From: Paramecium tetraurelia
Taxonomy: Eukaryota; Ciliophora; Oligohymenophorea; Peniculida; Parameciidae
Assembly (NCBI RefSeq): GCF_000165425.1
Contig: NW_001799311.1
Span: forward strand, 248,001 to 312,000
Reading direction: 5' to 3'
DNA: 64,000 bases
The notes beneath the pieces are model-generated. The model was not told the origin of the DNA. It worked only from the letters and a program-made list of their open reading frames with translations, and made no database searches. Shown piece by piece: positions 36,618 through 51,103 of the stretch (positions are counted from its first letter, which is position 1; each line of letters opens with the position of its first letter). Made by a program: the position numbers and the translations under genes.

Positions 36618-38311
36618 ATGGATTATTGTATGAGAAAGACGGAGATGACAGATAACAAAGAAGATGATGGTAAGAGTGAGTGATGTATTATTAGTTACAT
36701 TTGCTAGTTATGAATGGGAAAATATAAAGGCGACAACTGCATCATAATTGCCAACTTGTAGGAATTGTCATACGGCGACTACGTTTAAACATTATATGAT
36801 CATCTTTGGAGGCAAGGAAGGAGAAGGAAGGAAGAAGTTCTGCAATGATATACATATTTTGGATTTAAAAAGATTAAAGTAATGCAATAATAGTATGATT
36901 AGTTGGACATCCTAAATCAAGGTGAGTGGATAGATACCAGATGTAAGAATGGGTCACAGTGCTTAGAATTATTATGATAAGATTGTCTATTATGGAGGAT
37001 GGAATGGTTATACAGTATTGGATGATATTATTTTGATGACTCCAAGTGAATAAATGAATGTTGTTTGTATAGATTGGTAACATCTTAAATCAGAGAATAC
37101 TCCTCCAAAGAGACAGTTCCATACAGCCAATATTTGTGGAGACTTTATGTATATTTTTGGAGGAGGAGATGGTAAAATGTGGTTGAGTGATCTCTACAAA
37201 TTTGATCTAGTAAAATGTTTTTGGACTTAAGTAGAAACCACAGGACAGAAACCTTAAGGCAGATTATAACATAGTTCAGTAATCTACGACCATAAAATTT
37301 ATGTTTTTGGTGGTGAACCTGATAGATCTCATCAACTTAATGACTTATATTAATTAGACATCGAAAACAATGTCTGGACACGTTTGTAACCAAAGGGAAG
37401 TACGCCATCTCCAAGAGTTAGTGCTTCAGCTGTTATGATGAATAATAAGATCTATTTGTTTGGAGGATATGATGGATAACAATGGAGAAATGATGTCTTC
37501 ATGTACAATATCACTGAAAATCAATGGGAATATATTGTAATCAACGAATAAGAAATTCTCCCTCATTTTAGATGTTCATCTAAAGAGAACACATCTTAAC
37601 AATCATCTCCCCCAAGACCCAGATGTCGACATTCTGCTATTGCCTATAAGAATACTATTGTGATTTTCGGAGGCAATGATAGTGAGAAATCATATAATGA
37701 TGTCTATATGCTTAAATAACAGTCCACTATTAAACTAGCAGAATCAACCCTAAAACAAGACTTCTCCAGCATTTTGTTTTCTCCTGTATTGAGTGATATC
37801 ACATTCTTTGTTGAGAATTAAGAGATTTATGCGCATAAGATCATTTTGGCATCCCGTTGTGAATATTTCAAGACCCTATTTTTAAATGAACAATTCAATC
37901 TAGGCGATAAGTTGGCTATCACTGATACAACTATTAATGTATTCAAAGGTATTCATCACACAATTTCATCATCTAGCAATCCTGTAGTACATTTATACCG
38001 ATGAAGTGTTCATCGACTCTTATATTGTTTAAGACTTGCTTGCATTAGCAGATAAGTATATGTTGCAGAGACTTAAGAATTTATGTGAAGATCATTTAGT
38101 ATATATTATAATGCTATCTATTTAGATTAAGAACATTTCTTTAAAAAATGTGATTGAAGTTGTTAATTTGGCTGATAAATTCTCTGCATAAGAATTGAAA
38201 GCCAATGCTATGATCTTTTTACTTGATAATAAATAGAAGATATTGAACACTTAAGATATCAATATGCTATCTAAGGAGATATTAATAGAATTGTTAAAAT
38301 TTACTAAATGA
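36618..38311 (+). CDS. Kelch-repeat BTB-domain protein (LZTR1-like layout)
   Basis: 546 aa after introns of 25 nt (near 36,672) and 28 nt (near 37,950). Six Kelch blades with the double Gly are visible: FGGKEG, YGGWNG, FGGGDG, FGGEPD, FGGYDG and FGGNDS, forming a beta-propeller over residues ~20-370. A C-terminal BTB/POZ domain follows (LSDITFFVENQEIYAHKIIL, ASRCEYFKTLF, LQYIYTDEVFID) and a BACK-like helical end. The order Kelch then BTB is like LZTR1, an adaptor for Cul3 ubiquitin ligases. The end is 11 bp from the end of the next, convergent gene. Confidence 0.9.
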
Positions 38312-38322
38312 ATATATTATAA

Positions 38323-38768
38323 TCATATAACTATCAAGTAGTTTATCATCATTGCCAAAATCATTAGTTAAGGAATAAATAGCCATTTCATACTGAATTT
38401 GGCCACTATCATAATTGTACTAACCAAATATAAGATTACCATGACCAACAAAAATATATTATCTCCTCCATTTAATATATTTATTATGGCCACAGATGAT
38501 AATAAGAAATGAACGTTAATCAAATAATTTACTTTCGGTCTTATTATTTATGCTATTGATTAATTCTTAAATTACTCACTTCAATTGATTACCTCTTGCT
38601 ATTATTGTTGCTATGGAAGATCCTCTTCACTTTTACATTACTGTTGTTCTTCAGCCTCTAAAAATTACATTATTCTCACCCTCAATCACAAATTAATTTC
38701 TAGGCAAATTCTATGATTTGTAGCTATTCATTCTCGTCTTGCGACTCTAATGTACATTTTCCTTCCAT
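38323..38768 (-). CDS. Small multi-pass membrane protein
   Basis: 128 aa after introns of 32 nt and 27 nt (the second ending AAG). N-terminal half is acidic and Gln-rich (MEGKCTLESQDENEQ; EEDLPQQQQQQ). The C-terminal half has three or four hydrophobic helices (VHFLLSSVAIINIL; IFLLVMVILYLVSTIMIV; WLFIPQLMILAMMINYL). No family recognised. Convergent with the Kelch-BTB gene. Confidence 0.6.
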
Positions 38769-39354
38769 CTAAACTTTGACAATACAGCATAGCCAAATAA
38801 AACTAAACTACTCATTAACCAAAAGAATTCAATTATCTGTCCTGCAATCATTATAATTTAATTAACGAATCTCATTAATCACAAATTCCTAAATACTTAA
38901 TATACATACATATTCATGAATTCTAATATTAATACTAAAATTATTCACTAAATCAATAAAGATAAGAAAGTAGTTAATCCTTTAAAATTGTTGAAATGAT
39001 GTCTATCAGAATAACTATTTGATTATTAACATCAAATTTATATTTATAATTTTCACATTTTAAAACATCTACTTAGAATTTAAAGTGCATTAATTGCTTA
39101 CTAAATTTTATTGTGAAAATCTAAAAAAGTTATGTTTTCTTATCATTTTTGTAATATTACAATTCTGAATAGTATTCTTTTGTTAATTACTGTTTATAAT
39201 TTTGAATTAAAAAAAAAATCAAAGTTCTATATAAAAAATGTTAATTAATAGGCGAAATAGTCTGAAACTAATGAAAGAATATATTATTTTCTTCAATTTC
39301 AAATGTTCACTCATTATTAAAAGCTATTTTCTTTATAAATTTAATTAATTTCAA
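38769..39354. other. Intergenic region
   Basis: About 590 bp of AT-rich sequence between two divergent starts, with no supported gene. Promoters for both flanking genes are expected here. Confidence 0.4.
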
Positions 39355-39735
39355 ATGGGATTGGCTTGTTCTTCCAGCAATCATAAACCTCACAATTCTC
39401 AAATCAACGAAATCAATTAGCCTCTTGTGATTGCAGAGAATTTCATTAATATCATTGGATAATTAGAATTATCTGACGATATCCACGATGATCTTCGTTA
39501 TAATTTAAATCAATTAATTATACTGAGGAGCAAGCTGGCACATTGCATCGTTCGCTTACATAAACGATACTCTCATTATCACTACAAATAATTAGAAAAA
39601 GAGCTCACAAGTGTATTTTAATATGTAGATATCATATTACAGAATGTTTACTTAGAATTGTATTTTCCATTAATATATACATTCTTAGTTGACTTAATAG
39701 AAATACACAAATAAAATTTGAAATAGTAACTATGA
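39355..39735 (+). CDS. Small putative N-myristoylated protein
   Basis: 126 aa, one frame, no intron. It begins MGLACSSSNHKPHNSQ, a good N-myristoylation signal (Gly2, Ser6) with Cys5 available for palmitoylation, so membrane attachment is likely. The remainder is helical (LRYNLNQLIILRSKLAHCIV, LEKELTSVFQYVDIIL). No family recognised. Confidence 0.6.
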
Positions 39736-40141
39736 TGAAGAGAGTGTGAGATTATTAAATTAAATTTATAAATTTGAAATAATAATTATACATTATTTTA
39801 TTTGCTTCTCCCTATTGATATATTAATTTATAAATATATTTGATTTAATTATATTTTATTTTGTATAAACAATTTGTGAAAGAATTATTTATGAAATTAT
39901 AGCAAATCAATTGCTGTAAATTACATACTTAATTCATTGTTATAAATGCAATTAATCAAATGTTTCAGTAATATTCTTCTACCTAGGAAATTTTAAATCT
40001 GATCATAATTTATTCAACAAATCATTGATTTACTTTGAATTATTGTGTATTTGCGAAAGAATTAATATAACAGAGCAAATAATTCATGATTTTAATGCAT
40101 AAATCTTATTACTCTATATAATATTTTGATTAATATATAAA
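39736..40141. other. Intergenic region
   Basis: About 400 bp between convergent genes. No gene seen. Confidence 0.45.
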
Positions 40142-40698
40142 TCACAAATTTTTGTTGCTTTCTAAATAATTGTGCTCCACTTTTTTAGAACGTTAAGCCT
40201 ATTATTCTTTTCTCGCAATTTTTCTAAAGTAAGGGTCTTCCTAGAAGGGTTTCAATTTGAAATTTAAGGCAGCTGAATTAATACTATATTTGATGAATGT
40301 TGGAGGAGGTCCATCGAAAGAGACCTTTCCAACGAAGCTATCACATCCTGCACAACATAGGTCTCTTTCTTCCTAAAAATGTAGTAATGATGTAAATACT
40401 TTAACATTGGATTCCTCTAATTTGACACTGTTAGGAATGTGATTCCAAAATTATGCATACCCTGTAGTTGATTTGTATTTAGTGTCAAATGAAAATAATT
40501 AATTCTCGCAATGTTTACAATGATAGGTACCAACTTCTTGATTCTGGTTAAATAGATTATAAAATTTACAAACCAATATTCTCCAGTATATGGTCGTTCC
40601 ATCCCTTTGCCAGCTGCAATCCAATATTGATGTGGAGTCATTGCTAAATGATCTACTTTGATTAATTTGCTGAAAGCTTAATAATATAGCCGCAACAT
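40142..40698 (-). CDS. MsrB-like methionine sulfoxide reductase with Ser at the catalytic position
   Basis: 176 aa after a 26-nt intron. MsrB text is clear: MTPHQYWIAAGKGMERPYTG then EYW, GTYHCKHCENQLFSFDTKY, DLCCAGCDSFVG, FDGPPPTFIKYSINSAAL. The four zinc cysteines (CxxC twice) are kept. In MsrB the last motif is 'R[FY]CINSAAL' with the catalytic Cys; here the codon at 40283-40285 (minus strand AGT) gives Ser. A classical reductase would be inactive or greatly slowed. It also has an extra ~35-residue basic C-terminal tail. A role as a binding protein is possible. Confidence 0.88.
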
Positions 40699-40758
40699 AA
40701 TTATATAAATTAATTTATAAAAATCATAGGAAAGGTGGGTAGGTCATTTTAAAACCAT

Positions 40759-41568
40759 TCATGTCTATTTAGTTATGGACTGATTACAACAATCAAAACA
40801 CTTGCATTTGTCTGTACATTTCTAATTTCTTAAGTAGCATTCACAATATCTTTTTCTACATTTAGATTTAGTGCAAGAACATCCATATATTACATCCAAT
40901 TTAAATAGAGCATCTCGAGGCATCCTTCTATTTCTATAACACTTTTAATCAACATGTATAATTGCATTATTTCTTTATTCTTAATGTTATTCATTGTTCT
41001 AACAATCTTCTGAACATTAGCATTCTTTTAAACACATTCTACCGCTATGAAAGCATCTGCAATATCTCTTTAGACATCCACTATTCTTGCAATTGCAAGG
41101 CTGTTGTTGTAATTTTTAGATTTCACTGGGATCATTCTGTAAGATTTAAAAATATTTAAATGCTTATTCTTCATTCTCCTATTTTTTTTAAAGAGTATGA
41201 ATGTTCTGCTAGTGTTATTCATTTATTTTTGATTGTTCTTAATTTTGTTCCTGCTCTAACCCCAAATTAGAATCTTTTTCTTCTTGAGTTTGGTCAGGTT
41301 ATTCAATTACATTTATAAATCTTTAGGATTCTTCTTGTCTTAAGTGTTGTTGTTGCTGCTCTTATGACATATTTCTAAAAAGTTCAAGCTGAATCGGATC
41401 CTCAGAGTAAAATTCATACAAGATTTGAGGTGATCTGACAAAGTCATCATTTTAAGAACTTTTCTTAAATCCAAATATCTCTTGTGATTCTCGATACACT
41501 AATTATTGAGGGCTATCGTTCTACCTTTATGAATCCATTTAAACTTAGCTTTCTTATTTTTATATCAT
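40759..41568 (-). CDS. LIN54/tesmin-like CXC (CRC-domain) DNA-binding protein
   Basis: 269 aa in one frame without introns. The N-terminal ~150 residues are Gln/Glu-rich and probably disordered. The C-terminal half has the two CXC motifs of a CRC domain: CNCKNSGCLKRYCRCF ... CLKECQCSEDC, and CSCTKSKCRKRYCECY ... CTDKCKCFDCC, joined by a linker with the conserved NRRMPRDALF-like element (family 'RNP.AF'). Both DNA-contacting Tyr residues are present. Family role: binding of CHR promoter elements as part of DREAM/MuvB complexes controlling cell-cycle genes. Confidence 0.88.
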
Positions 41569-41608
41569 TACAATATTAATATATGCTTTTAATTTTAATA
41601 ATTAATTA

Positions 41609-43392
<1,784 letters not shown>

Positions 43393-43550
43393 CATTAACA
43401 TATTTAGAATTCAATCATATCAAAATTATTTATTCAAATAAAATGGAATGATCCCAAGCGTTTAATTTCCATTCTTCGATAATAATTTTACTATTATTTT
43501 GACCTATTTTATTGAATATTTAATTTGCTGATCAATATAAATATATAAAA

Positions 43551-44281
43551 ATGGGAAATTGTTTTAAAGAGTAAACTTCTCGTTCCTCTATTTCTGACTA
43601 TCCAAGAATGGAAATATTTGAGTAAGACTTTTTAGATCAAAAAATATCTCATAAAAGAACTAAGTCTGAATTATTGAGCTAAGTTGAAAGCATTATTATA
43701 AAAGAAGACCCAGAAACAGAATAAGATCAAAATTAATCTGTCGAACTGAATTCGTAATTTCAGATTCAACATAGTGCAACCATAAATTTTGATAGGTTGC
43801 CATTAGGCATCAAGATGGAGAAGCACCACAAAATAAAATTATACAATTTACATACTCAAAGATACTTGCATTCCCATGCAATCAAGCATGAACATAATAA
43901 ATCGAATGAAGTAAGCACTTGTAATAATTGTAATTATGAATATGACTGGTGGCAATTCATATCGATTTAAAATAAAATTCATATTTATCATCCGATCACA
44001 CAATCATATTTAAAATGTTTATTAACTACAAATGACTTGGGAGAAGTAGGTTGTGTATAACATGATATGGATGAATGGTAAATCATTTCAGATGATAGAG
44101 AACTCAAATAATATTCAATTATAAGTTTGTATTATTATATATATAAGAACTTAAACATATAAGTACTGGACTTTATTTGCATACTTAGCCTTATTAAAGT
44201 AAGGTTGAAGATCAGCATATTGTATCTGTCTGTAAACAAGAACTAGCAAATGCTCTTTGGAGAATTGCGGATATGTAATGA
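43551..44281 (+). CDS. MIR-domain protein with N-myristoylation signal
   Basis: 235 aa after a 23-nt intron (44125-44147) ending AAG. It begins MGNCFKEQTSRSS, a good myristoylation site with a neighbouring Cys. Residues ~95-235 form a MIR-type beta-trefoil: IKLYNLHTQRYLHSHAIKHE, YDWWQFISIQ, HISTGLYLHTQ, NALWRIADM, as in SDF2, protein mannosyltransferases and inositol trisphosphate receptors. There is no signal peptide, so it is probably a membrane-attached cytosolic MIR protein; ligand unknown. Confidence 0.78.
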
Positions 44282-45550
44282 TTTGTTATTCAATTATTTA
44301 TTCATTTTTTTATTTTATCTATATTTATACTTTCTTTGATAAAACCATGCTTTCAGTTTGTTCTATTACTTCATGGATCAAGATTCCAAGTTCGTATAAG
44401 AATTTGTAATAGTTATCTTAATTTAAAAAGTTAACTATATTCCGAATTGATTAATAGGCTATCTATTGTTTTTATGAGATACAAATCAGCTACTAATTAA
44501 AAAGACTCACAATAATATTACAATTATATATCAGTTTTAAGGTAATATGGTCTAAATACATTTCTGTATCAATCAGTTAATTTCCTTAAAATGCATTCAT
44601 TTTTGTAACTACATTTCCAATCTGAATAAAAATATTATAATAATTAGAAAACTTTAAATTTACCTTTAAATAAATTTTATTTAGTAAATATTTATAGAGA
44701 ATTAATTTATCATTTAAATATTTCTACCATCATGAAGTTTCTGATCAGTTTCTGTCATTATCTAAACCAACTTAAAGTAAATCATCCCATTCTTAATTTT
44801 TAATATAAAAGTTGCTCCTATCATATTTGATGACTCCTATTTCAATCTGAACTAATAAGACTTTGTAAAAGATAATACTTCCAAAAGTATTAGTTCGTAA
44901 CAGTGCATAGATGCTTTAACGAACAAAACTACAGGTTCTTAAGCATTGTAATTGTACTAAAAGATAAAGTTTATTAATAAAATTCCAATATCATTTGTTT
45001 TGGTTTCATTAAAAGGATTAGTTATATAATAAATGATATTTTCTTTCAGTAATATTCTTATTGAAGAAAAATCAAATATTAAAATCTAACTTGTTTATCT
45101 AGCACTACTGAATCCAAATTTTAACATAATCCTAAAGCTCTTTGAATAGAATACCTGAATCTTCTTGGTTATTGTGTTTTATTTAGTCATGAGAATTATC
45201 AAATAATTATTTATATTTGTGGGAAATAGACCACAACTTTAATCTATAGCGATAGGGTATTAGTAAAAGGATAAGGTTCTTTTGTTAGTCTGTTATTGGA
45301 GTGAAATGAAACATATAATATTTTTTATTAATATTTTTTGGATTGAGCTTTTGGATCCATAAAAATATTAATATTAAAAGAGTGACAAGAATTGTGAGAA
45401 TTGAACTTATGACAATATCATATTTATAGAATATATGAAAAAATTAAATGCGCGCCGATTTGTGAGCATATATATCTGAAATTCAAAAAAAAGAAGAAAA
45501 ATTTATCATATAGTTTTTTTTTTACCTTTTTGTCCCTTATTATTTTATAA
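44282..45550. other. Unresolved region, possible minus-strand gene
   Basis: About 1.3 kb. The minus strand between ~45,300 and ~44,600 has overlapping open frames in ciliate code (for example NAQEPVVLFVKASMHCYELI, and in another frame EDSGILFKELQDYVKIWIQQ), linked by possible introns. I could not settle one model or recognise a domain. The last ~250 bp before 45,551 probably hold the CHD promoter. Confidence 0.3.
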
Positions 45551-48500
45551 ATGAGTGATTTAGAAAGTGAGAATGACCCAACCAATAGACAATCAGATAG
45601 ACTACGAGAAAAGTAGAAGAGAAAGTATAACATGTTAGTTACATTAGTAGGTACAACTTAATGGAAGAAGAAAACTACCGTGAAGAGTAAAATGGAATTA
45701 GTAATGAAAGACGGTCTGCCAGAGCGATCAAGAGGAATTATGCAGCTACTATGAGTGAGGAAGAAGAGTCAATGAATGAACCAACTTTAGAAAGTGAATC
45801 AAGGCGTATATTCGTTCCTGAGATTGATCAAATTTTGTGGCGAAAAACAGACCAACACACTGGGGATCTGTAATATTTGGTCAAATACAAAAGACCGAAG
45901 CTATTTCCATACCAAAGTGGCTTGATGAATTGATAGTATGTTGAATTTATTCATAATGGTCAGATCCTCAACGAGAAGAATGGGAAGTAGAAAATCAATC
46001 GATTCAATAAAGTGTTTGATAAACGCATTATGGAGGAATTTGAGGAAGTTGTTGATGCTCAATATTTTGATCCAGCATTTCAAGAAGTCGATCGAGTATT
46101 ATCATGTACAGAAATATTTCCTATTGTCCATCCTAAAAAAGGATCCGAAATGAAAGGTAAATGGGCAGAGAGTCTAACCAAAGTGATGTCTCATTTACTC
46201 AATTTCAGTAGGAATCAAGTTCATTATGGAGTATACTTTTTGGAAAGCAAAGCAATCCTTGATTTTGGCACCATAAATAATCGTTTATATTTGGGATAGT
46301 ACAAGACTAACAATGACTTTTGGAATGAATTGGGAACAGTATTTAGAAGTGCCTATCAAGAATATTAAGAAAATAGTGAAATGAAATAAATCAGTGATAC
46401 TTTGAGAGAATGTGCAATTGTACTCTACAATTAATGGTATGAAGAAGCCAAAAAGAATTATGAATAAAAGTAATCACAATAGAGATATATCAATGAGGAT
46501 GCATACAAAAGTAAAGTAAATGATGCACACAGAAATGAAATCATGCCTGAATTGAAGAAGGAGAAAATCAATGAATTAGTGCTTAATGTCCTAAATATCA
46601 TCGATGAGAAATAATACACTATTCAAGAGAATCTGCCTGAAATCGAATCAATCATATCAGATAAATTGAATCTAAAATTAGAAATCAAGAGTGAGGACAT
46701 TTTCGATCTCGAAGATTATCTCAAATCCTAACTCTAGACTAAAGACATTGATGTTGCTTAAGAAATGCAATTGGAAATGTTAGATTTCCAACAACAAATG
46801 GATAATGTTGATCCGGACATCGAAGCTTGGAATCCAGGAGATAAATCTTTTGATTGGTTACAATTAGATTCCGACGACATCTAAACCTTAACTGAATCAG
46901 AAATCCTCAAGTTGTCTTAAGAACCCGATCGTCTCTACTTAGTGAAATGGAAACACTTATCTTATTTAGAAGCCACATGGGAACCTGAATCTTTGATAGA
47001 TTGCAGATAAAAGATTTAAGAATTTAAGTAATTCAATAGAAGTTTGGATAAAGAAACAAGGAATCTCATGATGTAATAGAATTCTAATCATAAAACACTC
47101 GTAGATTTTGAACAAGGACTTCGAAAAAAGAAATTATCCAATCACTAAATCAGTGAGATTAGAAATTAATTGTATTTCTTGAATCAAAGAAAACCACCTC
47201 ATGAATATACCTAACTTACACAAACTATTTATAAGGATAGAAGATTATTAAGAGACTATCAACTTGATAGTTTGAACTGGCTAATTAGAGCTTGGTATGA
47301 GGATAGGAATGTTATCTTGGCTGATGAAATGGGACTTGGTAAAACTATACAAACTATTTCATTTTTAAATCACTTATACAATTTTGAAAACTATAGAGGA
47401 CCCTTTTTAATCATAGCACCCTTATCCACATTGTAACATTGGAAACGTACTGTTGAGGAATGGACTAATTTGAATGCTGTTCTCTATTATGATCAAGAAA
47501 GCACTGCTGGAAGGACATAGTGTAGACAATATGAATTCTTCTACACTGATATTAGCATGAAAGGCATTGTGCTTTAAGCCTCGGAAATCTATAAGTTTTA
47601 GATATTAATTACCAGTTATGAAGTCTTCATGCAAGACTTCTAAACCATATTCATTAATATACCATTTCAATATATTGTAGTAGATGAGGCACACAAATTA
47701 AAAAATTCAAATGCAAGAATTTTGTAATCTTTAAAAAAACTTTGTTGCTAAAGAACATTATTATTGACTGGAACTCCTATTTAGAATAATACTGAAGAAT
47801 TATTTAGTTTACTCAATTTCATTGAACCGTATTCATTTTCTAACTTAACGAGTTTTAAAAGAGAATATGGATAATTGGAGACCTCTGATTAAGTGGAAAA
47901 ATTGAATGTTCTGCTTAAACCATTCATTTTGAGACGACAGAAGGAGGATGTAGAATAGATGATACCTCCTTTGTAAGAAACTATTATAGATATTGAAATG
48001 ACTACTATATAAAAACACATATACAAAGCACTTTATGAAAGAAATAAGTCAATGTTGGAACAGGGATTTTCTTAGTGGGCTGCCAATGCTGCTTCATTAA
48101 ATAACTTAGAAATTCAACTTCGAAAATGTTGTAATCATCCGTATTTAATCTAAGAAATGTAGAATGATTTGACAAAGGAATGTTAAAACAAAAATGATTA
48201 TATTAATAAATTAGTAGAGAGTTCAGGGAAAATGATTCTGTTGGATAAGTTATTGAATAAATTTAGAAATGAAGGCAAGAAAATGTTGATCTTTTCATAA
48301 TTTACAATGATGTTATCTATTTTGGAAGAGTACTTAAAATTTAGATAAGTGAAGTATGAAAAGATAGATGGGCAGATAAAGGCAAGAGAAAGATAGAATG
48401 CCATAGATAGATTTAATGATCCTTCGAAAAAGAGAGAAGTATTTCTATTGTCTACAAAAGCAGGGGGATAAGGTATCAATTTGACAGCTGCTGAAATAGT

Positions 48501-50644
48501 AGTGATTTATGATTCTGATTGGAATCCCTAAAATGATGTTTAAGCAACAGCTAGAGCTCATAGAATTGGATAATCAAAAGAAGTCACTGTTTATAGATTG
48601 ATTACTAAGGATACTTATGAAGCAGAGATGTTCGAAAGAGCAATCAAAAAATTAGGATTAGATTAAGCTATATTTATGAGTGGACAATTCAAATCATGTG
48701 AAAGTTCATTCAAAAATAACAAGAATGATAAAAAGATGAGTAAATAAGATATGGAAGTGTTATTGAAAAATGGAATCATAGGTCTATTAAGTAACAATTA
48801 AATGGGAGATACATTTTAAGAAAAGAACATTGATGAAATATTAGAAAAGAATTCAAGAACTGCCAAATACTCTCTGATTAATGGATCCTATACAGTTTCG
48901 AAGTAGTCATTTGTTTCTGAGAAAACAGATAAGTCAATAAGTATTCAAGATCCAAATTTTTGGAAAATCATATTAAAAAGCCAGGAAAGCAGATGTTAGA
49001 AATTAATTAAATTATTTGATATACATATGTCATTGTAAGAATAGAAGAAATATATGGAGGAAGTAGGGGATTGTGTTAATTCATTAATAGAATCCAAATT
49101 AAGTTAATCTAATTATAGCACTGATGATGAATAAATATTAACAGATTTGTTGAATAAAATTAATTCATCAAATTATGCCAAAAATTATAGAGAATTAGCA
49201 ATGAATTGGATATATGAATTGAGTAAACCTTCAAGGAGAATCAAGAAATTGACAGACATGGATTTGGGTAGAAAATAATAAAGGACAGTTGAAAATTCAA
49301 GGGGAAGATGCTAGAAGATTGGCATCAAAAAGCAAGGAAGAATTAATTAAGAAACTGTGTTATGTGTGTGAAAGACCTAATTGTTCTGTGTTCTGTATGG
49401 GACATTGCAGAAGAGCCTTCCATATAGCTTGCAAGGATCTATTGGAAACAACAGAATATATCAATATTGAGGGTCCTGATTAAGACTTTCTAAATAATCA
49501 TTCATTTCCTGAACTCAATTGGAGTGAAGAATAATTGAAGGAAAATGTCAATATTAGATATTCTTGTCCTGATTGCAGAAACTGTCTAGTAGTGTGTTTA
49601 TTGTGTAAATCAAAAGGAACATATCCTCCTGAGAAGAAATAGAAAGAAGAAGTTATAGCTTCATCTGATGAAAATGATCCTCTCGAAGATAATGTGAAGA
49701 AAATCAAAAATAAGTCAGCCATTTCAAAATGTTCAACAGCTAATTGTAATAGATACTTTCATTTGAGTTGTATATAGGCTAATCCATTGTCTAAGACTCT
49801 GGATTCAAATGTTGAATTATTTAGATGTCCCTCTCATGTTTGTGTATTCTGTAAGGTTAATTCTTCTAATACAACAACAGCCTTAATCCATTGTGTTAGA
49901 TGTTGTAGATCATTTCATAGTAAATGTGCACCTCCTGAAGTGAAATCTAAAACTTAGAAGATTGGAAAGAAGGTTATGATCTGTGATTTGTGTGCCAAGC
50001 AAAAGGAGGAAAAATTCGAAGGAAAGATGATAGTCAAAATATCAATTAAAGGATATTAAAAGAAATAAAAATAAGCAAAATTGGATTTTAAATAATTTGG
50101 AACCACAGCCAGAACCAGAAGAATTTATGAGAAAAAAAATGAAACCATGCCCAGTGATAGAAGGTAATTGGATTCCAGTAGAAGCAATAGTGAAGAAAAG
50201 ATTGTCAAGAAAGTCTAAAGGAAACAATTCAAATAAGATATTCATCCTTATTCTTATGAAGAACTGGGAATCATTCCAGTCAAGCACTTTGACTATTCCA
50301 AATACACTAATGTAATATATATCCTCTATTGACTTAGGATTGGTGTAAATATTGTGGTGCAAGGTTTGCATCTAATTTTACTAAAGGCCCTTGGGGTTCC
50401 AGAACTCTGTGCACTATCCACTACATCAATTGGGGACAGAAGAAGCAACTAGATCTATCGGAACATATCGAATTGCCTAAAAGCCCAATCAATAGAGATG
50501 ATCCTACTGAACTCCAATTCCTACAAAGGTTAAAATTGTTTTATTTATTCTTTTAGATAAAAAGCAAAAGATCCTAACTTCGACCCCAGAAAAGAACTTA
50601 ACATCTACAATGACGAGTAGTACCAAATATTTAACAATGACTGA
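45551..50644 (+). CDS. CHD-type chromatin remodeller with C-terminal PHD-type and GATA-like zinc fingers
   Basis: 1660 aa after introns of 23, 34 (49268-49301), 26 and 28 nt; exact multiple of three. Domain order: acidic N-terminus; two chromodomain-like regions ([14 protein letters not shown] ... YLVKYK; and [20 protein letters not shown]); SNF2 ATPase ([44 protein letters not shown]); helicase C ([31 protein letters not shown]); linker; Cys/His-rich PHD-type fingers ([20 protein letters not shown], then [19 protein letters not shown]); and a GATA-like finger ([12 protein letters not shown] ... [10 protein letters not shown]). Known role: ATP-driven nucleosome sliding. Animal Mi-2 carries PHD fingers at the N-terminus, so this arrangement is different. 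Confidence 0.92.
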
Positions 50645-50726
50645 ATCATGTATAATTATGACAAGAGCTGCTAAATTTGGTTCTCTTATAGCCACAATTT
50701 AATTTTATCTTATATTTATATATTGC

Positions 50727-51103
50727 TCAATTGTTAGCAAGGTATGCTATGAGGTCGGCTCTTTCTTATTCGTTTTCGAGACCAGCGAAAGCCATCTTTG
50801 TACCTACAACATACTTTGAAGGATTCTTCAAAAACACAAACAAGTGCTTTTCAGACCAATTGAATCCTGCACCCTTCATACCCTTAGAATATGGGAATTG
50901 AGTTGATCCAGCCTTTCTTCCTAAAAGTCCTCTAACCATTATTAATAAAGGGTTTACCCTAAGGTTGGTGCTGATGCAGTCTTGTCATCTCCTTCAAAAG
51001 CGTGACAGGCAGCACATTATTAATCAAAGATATCTCTTCCTTTTGCTGCATCTCCATTTGGAACATTGACATTTGGCTCTTGGATTGTCTTCTTGGGAGG
51101 CAT
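50727..51103 (-). CDS. Cytochrome c
   Basis: 116 aa after a 26-nt intron (50932-50957). MPPKKTIQEPNVNVPNGDAA leads to GRDIFDQQCAACHAF with the haem-binding CxxCH, then GLLGRKAGS, GFNWSEKHLFVFLKNPSKYV, and GTKMAFAGL with the Met axial ligand (family 'GTKMAFPG', Pro replaced by Ala here). It ends ERADLIAYLANN. Electron carrier between complexes III and IV in the mitochondrial intermembrane space. Confidence 0.97.

Noticed and set aside
40283..40285. Possibility that the MsrB catalytic residue is encoded by TGA (selenocysteine)
   Set aside because: The codon is AGT on the coding strand, which is Ser, and no TGA occurs inside the conserved motif.
48198..48479. 93-codon minus-strand ORF
   Set aside because: Antisense to the helicase C domain of the CHD gene, which is conserved on the plus strand.
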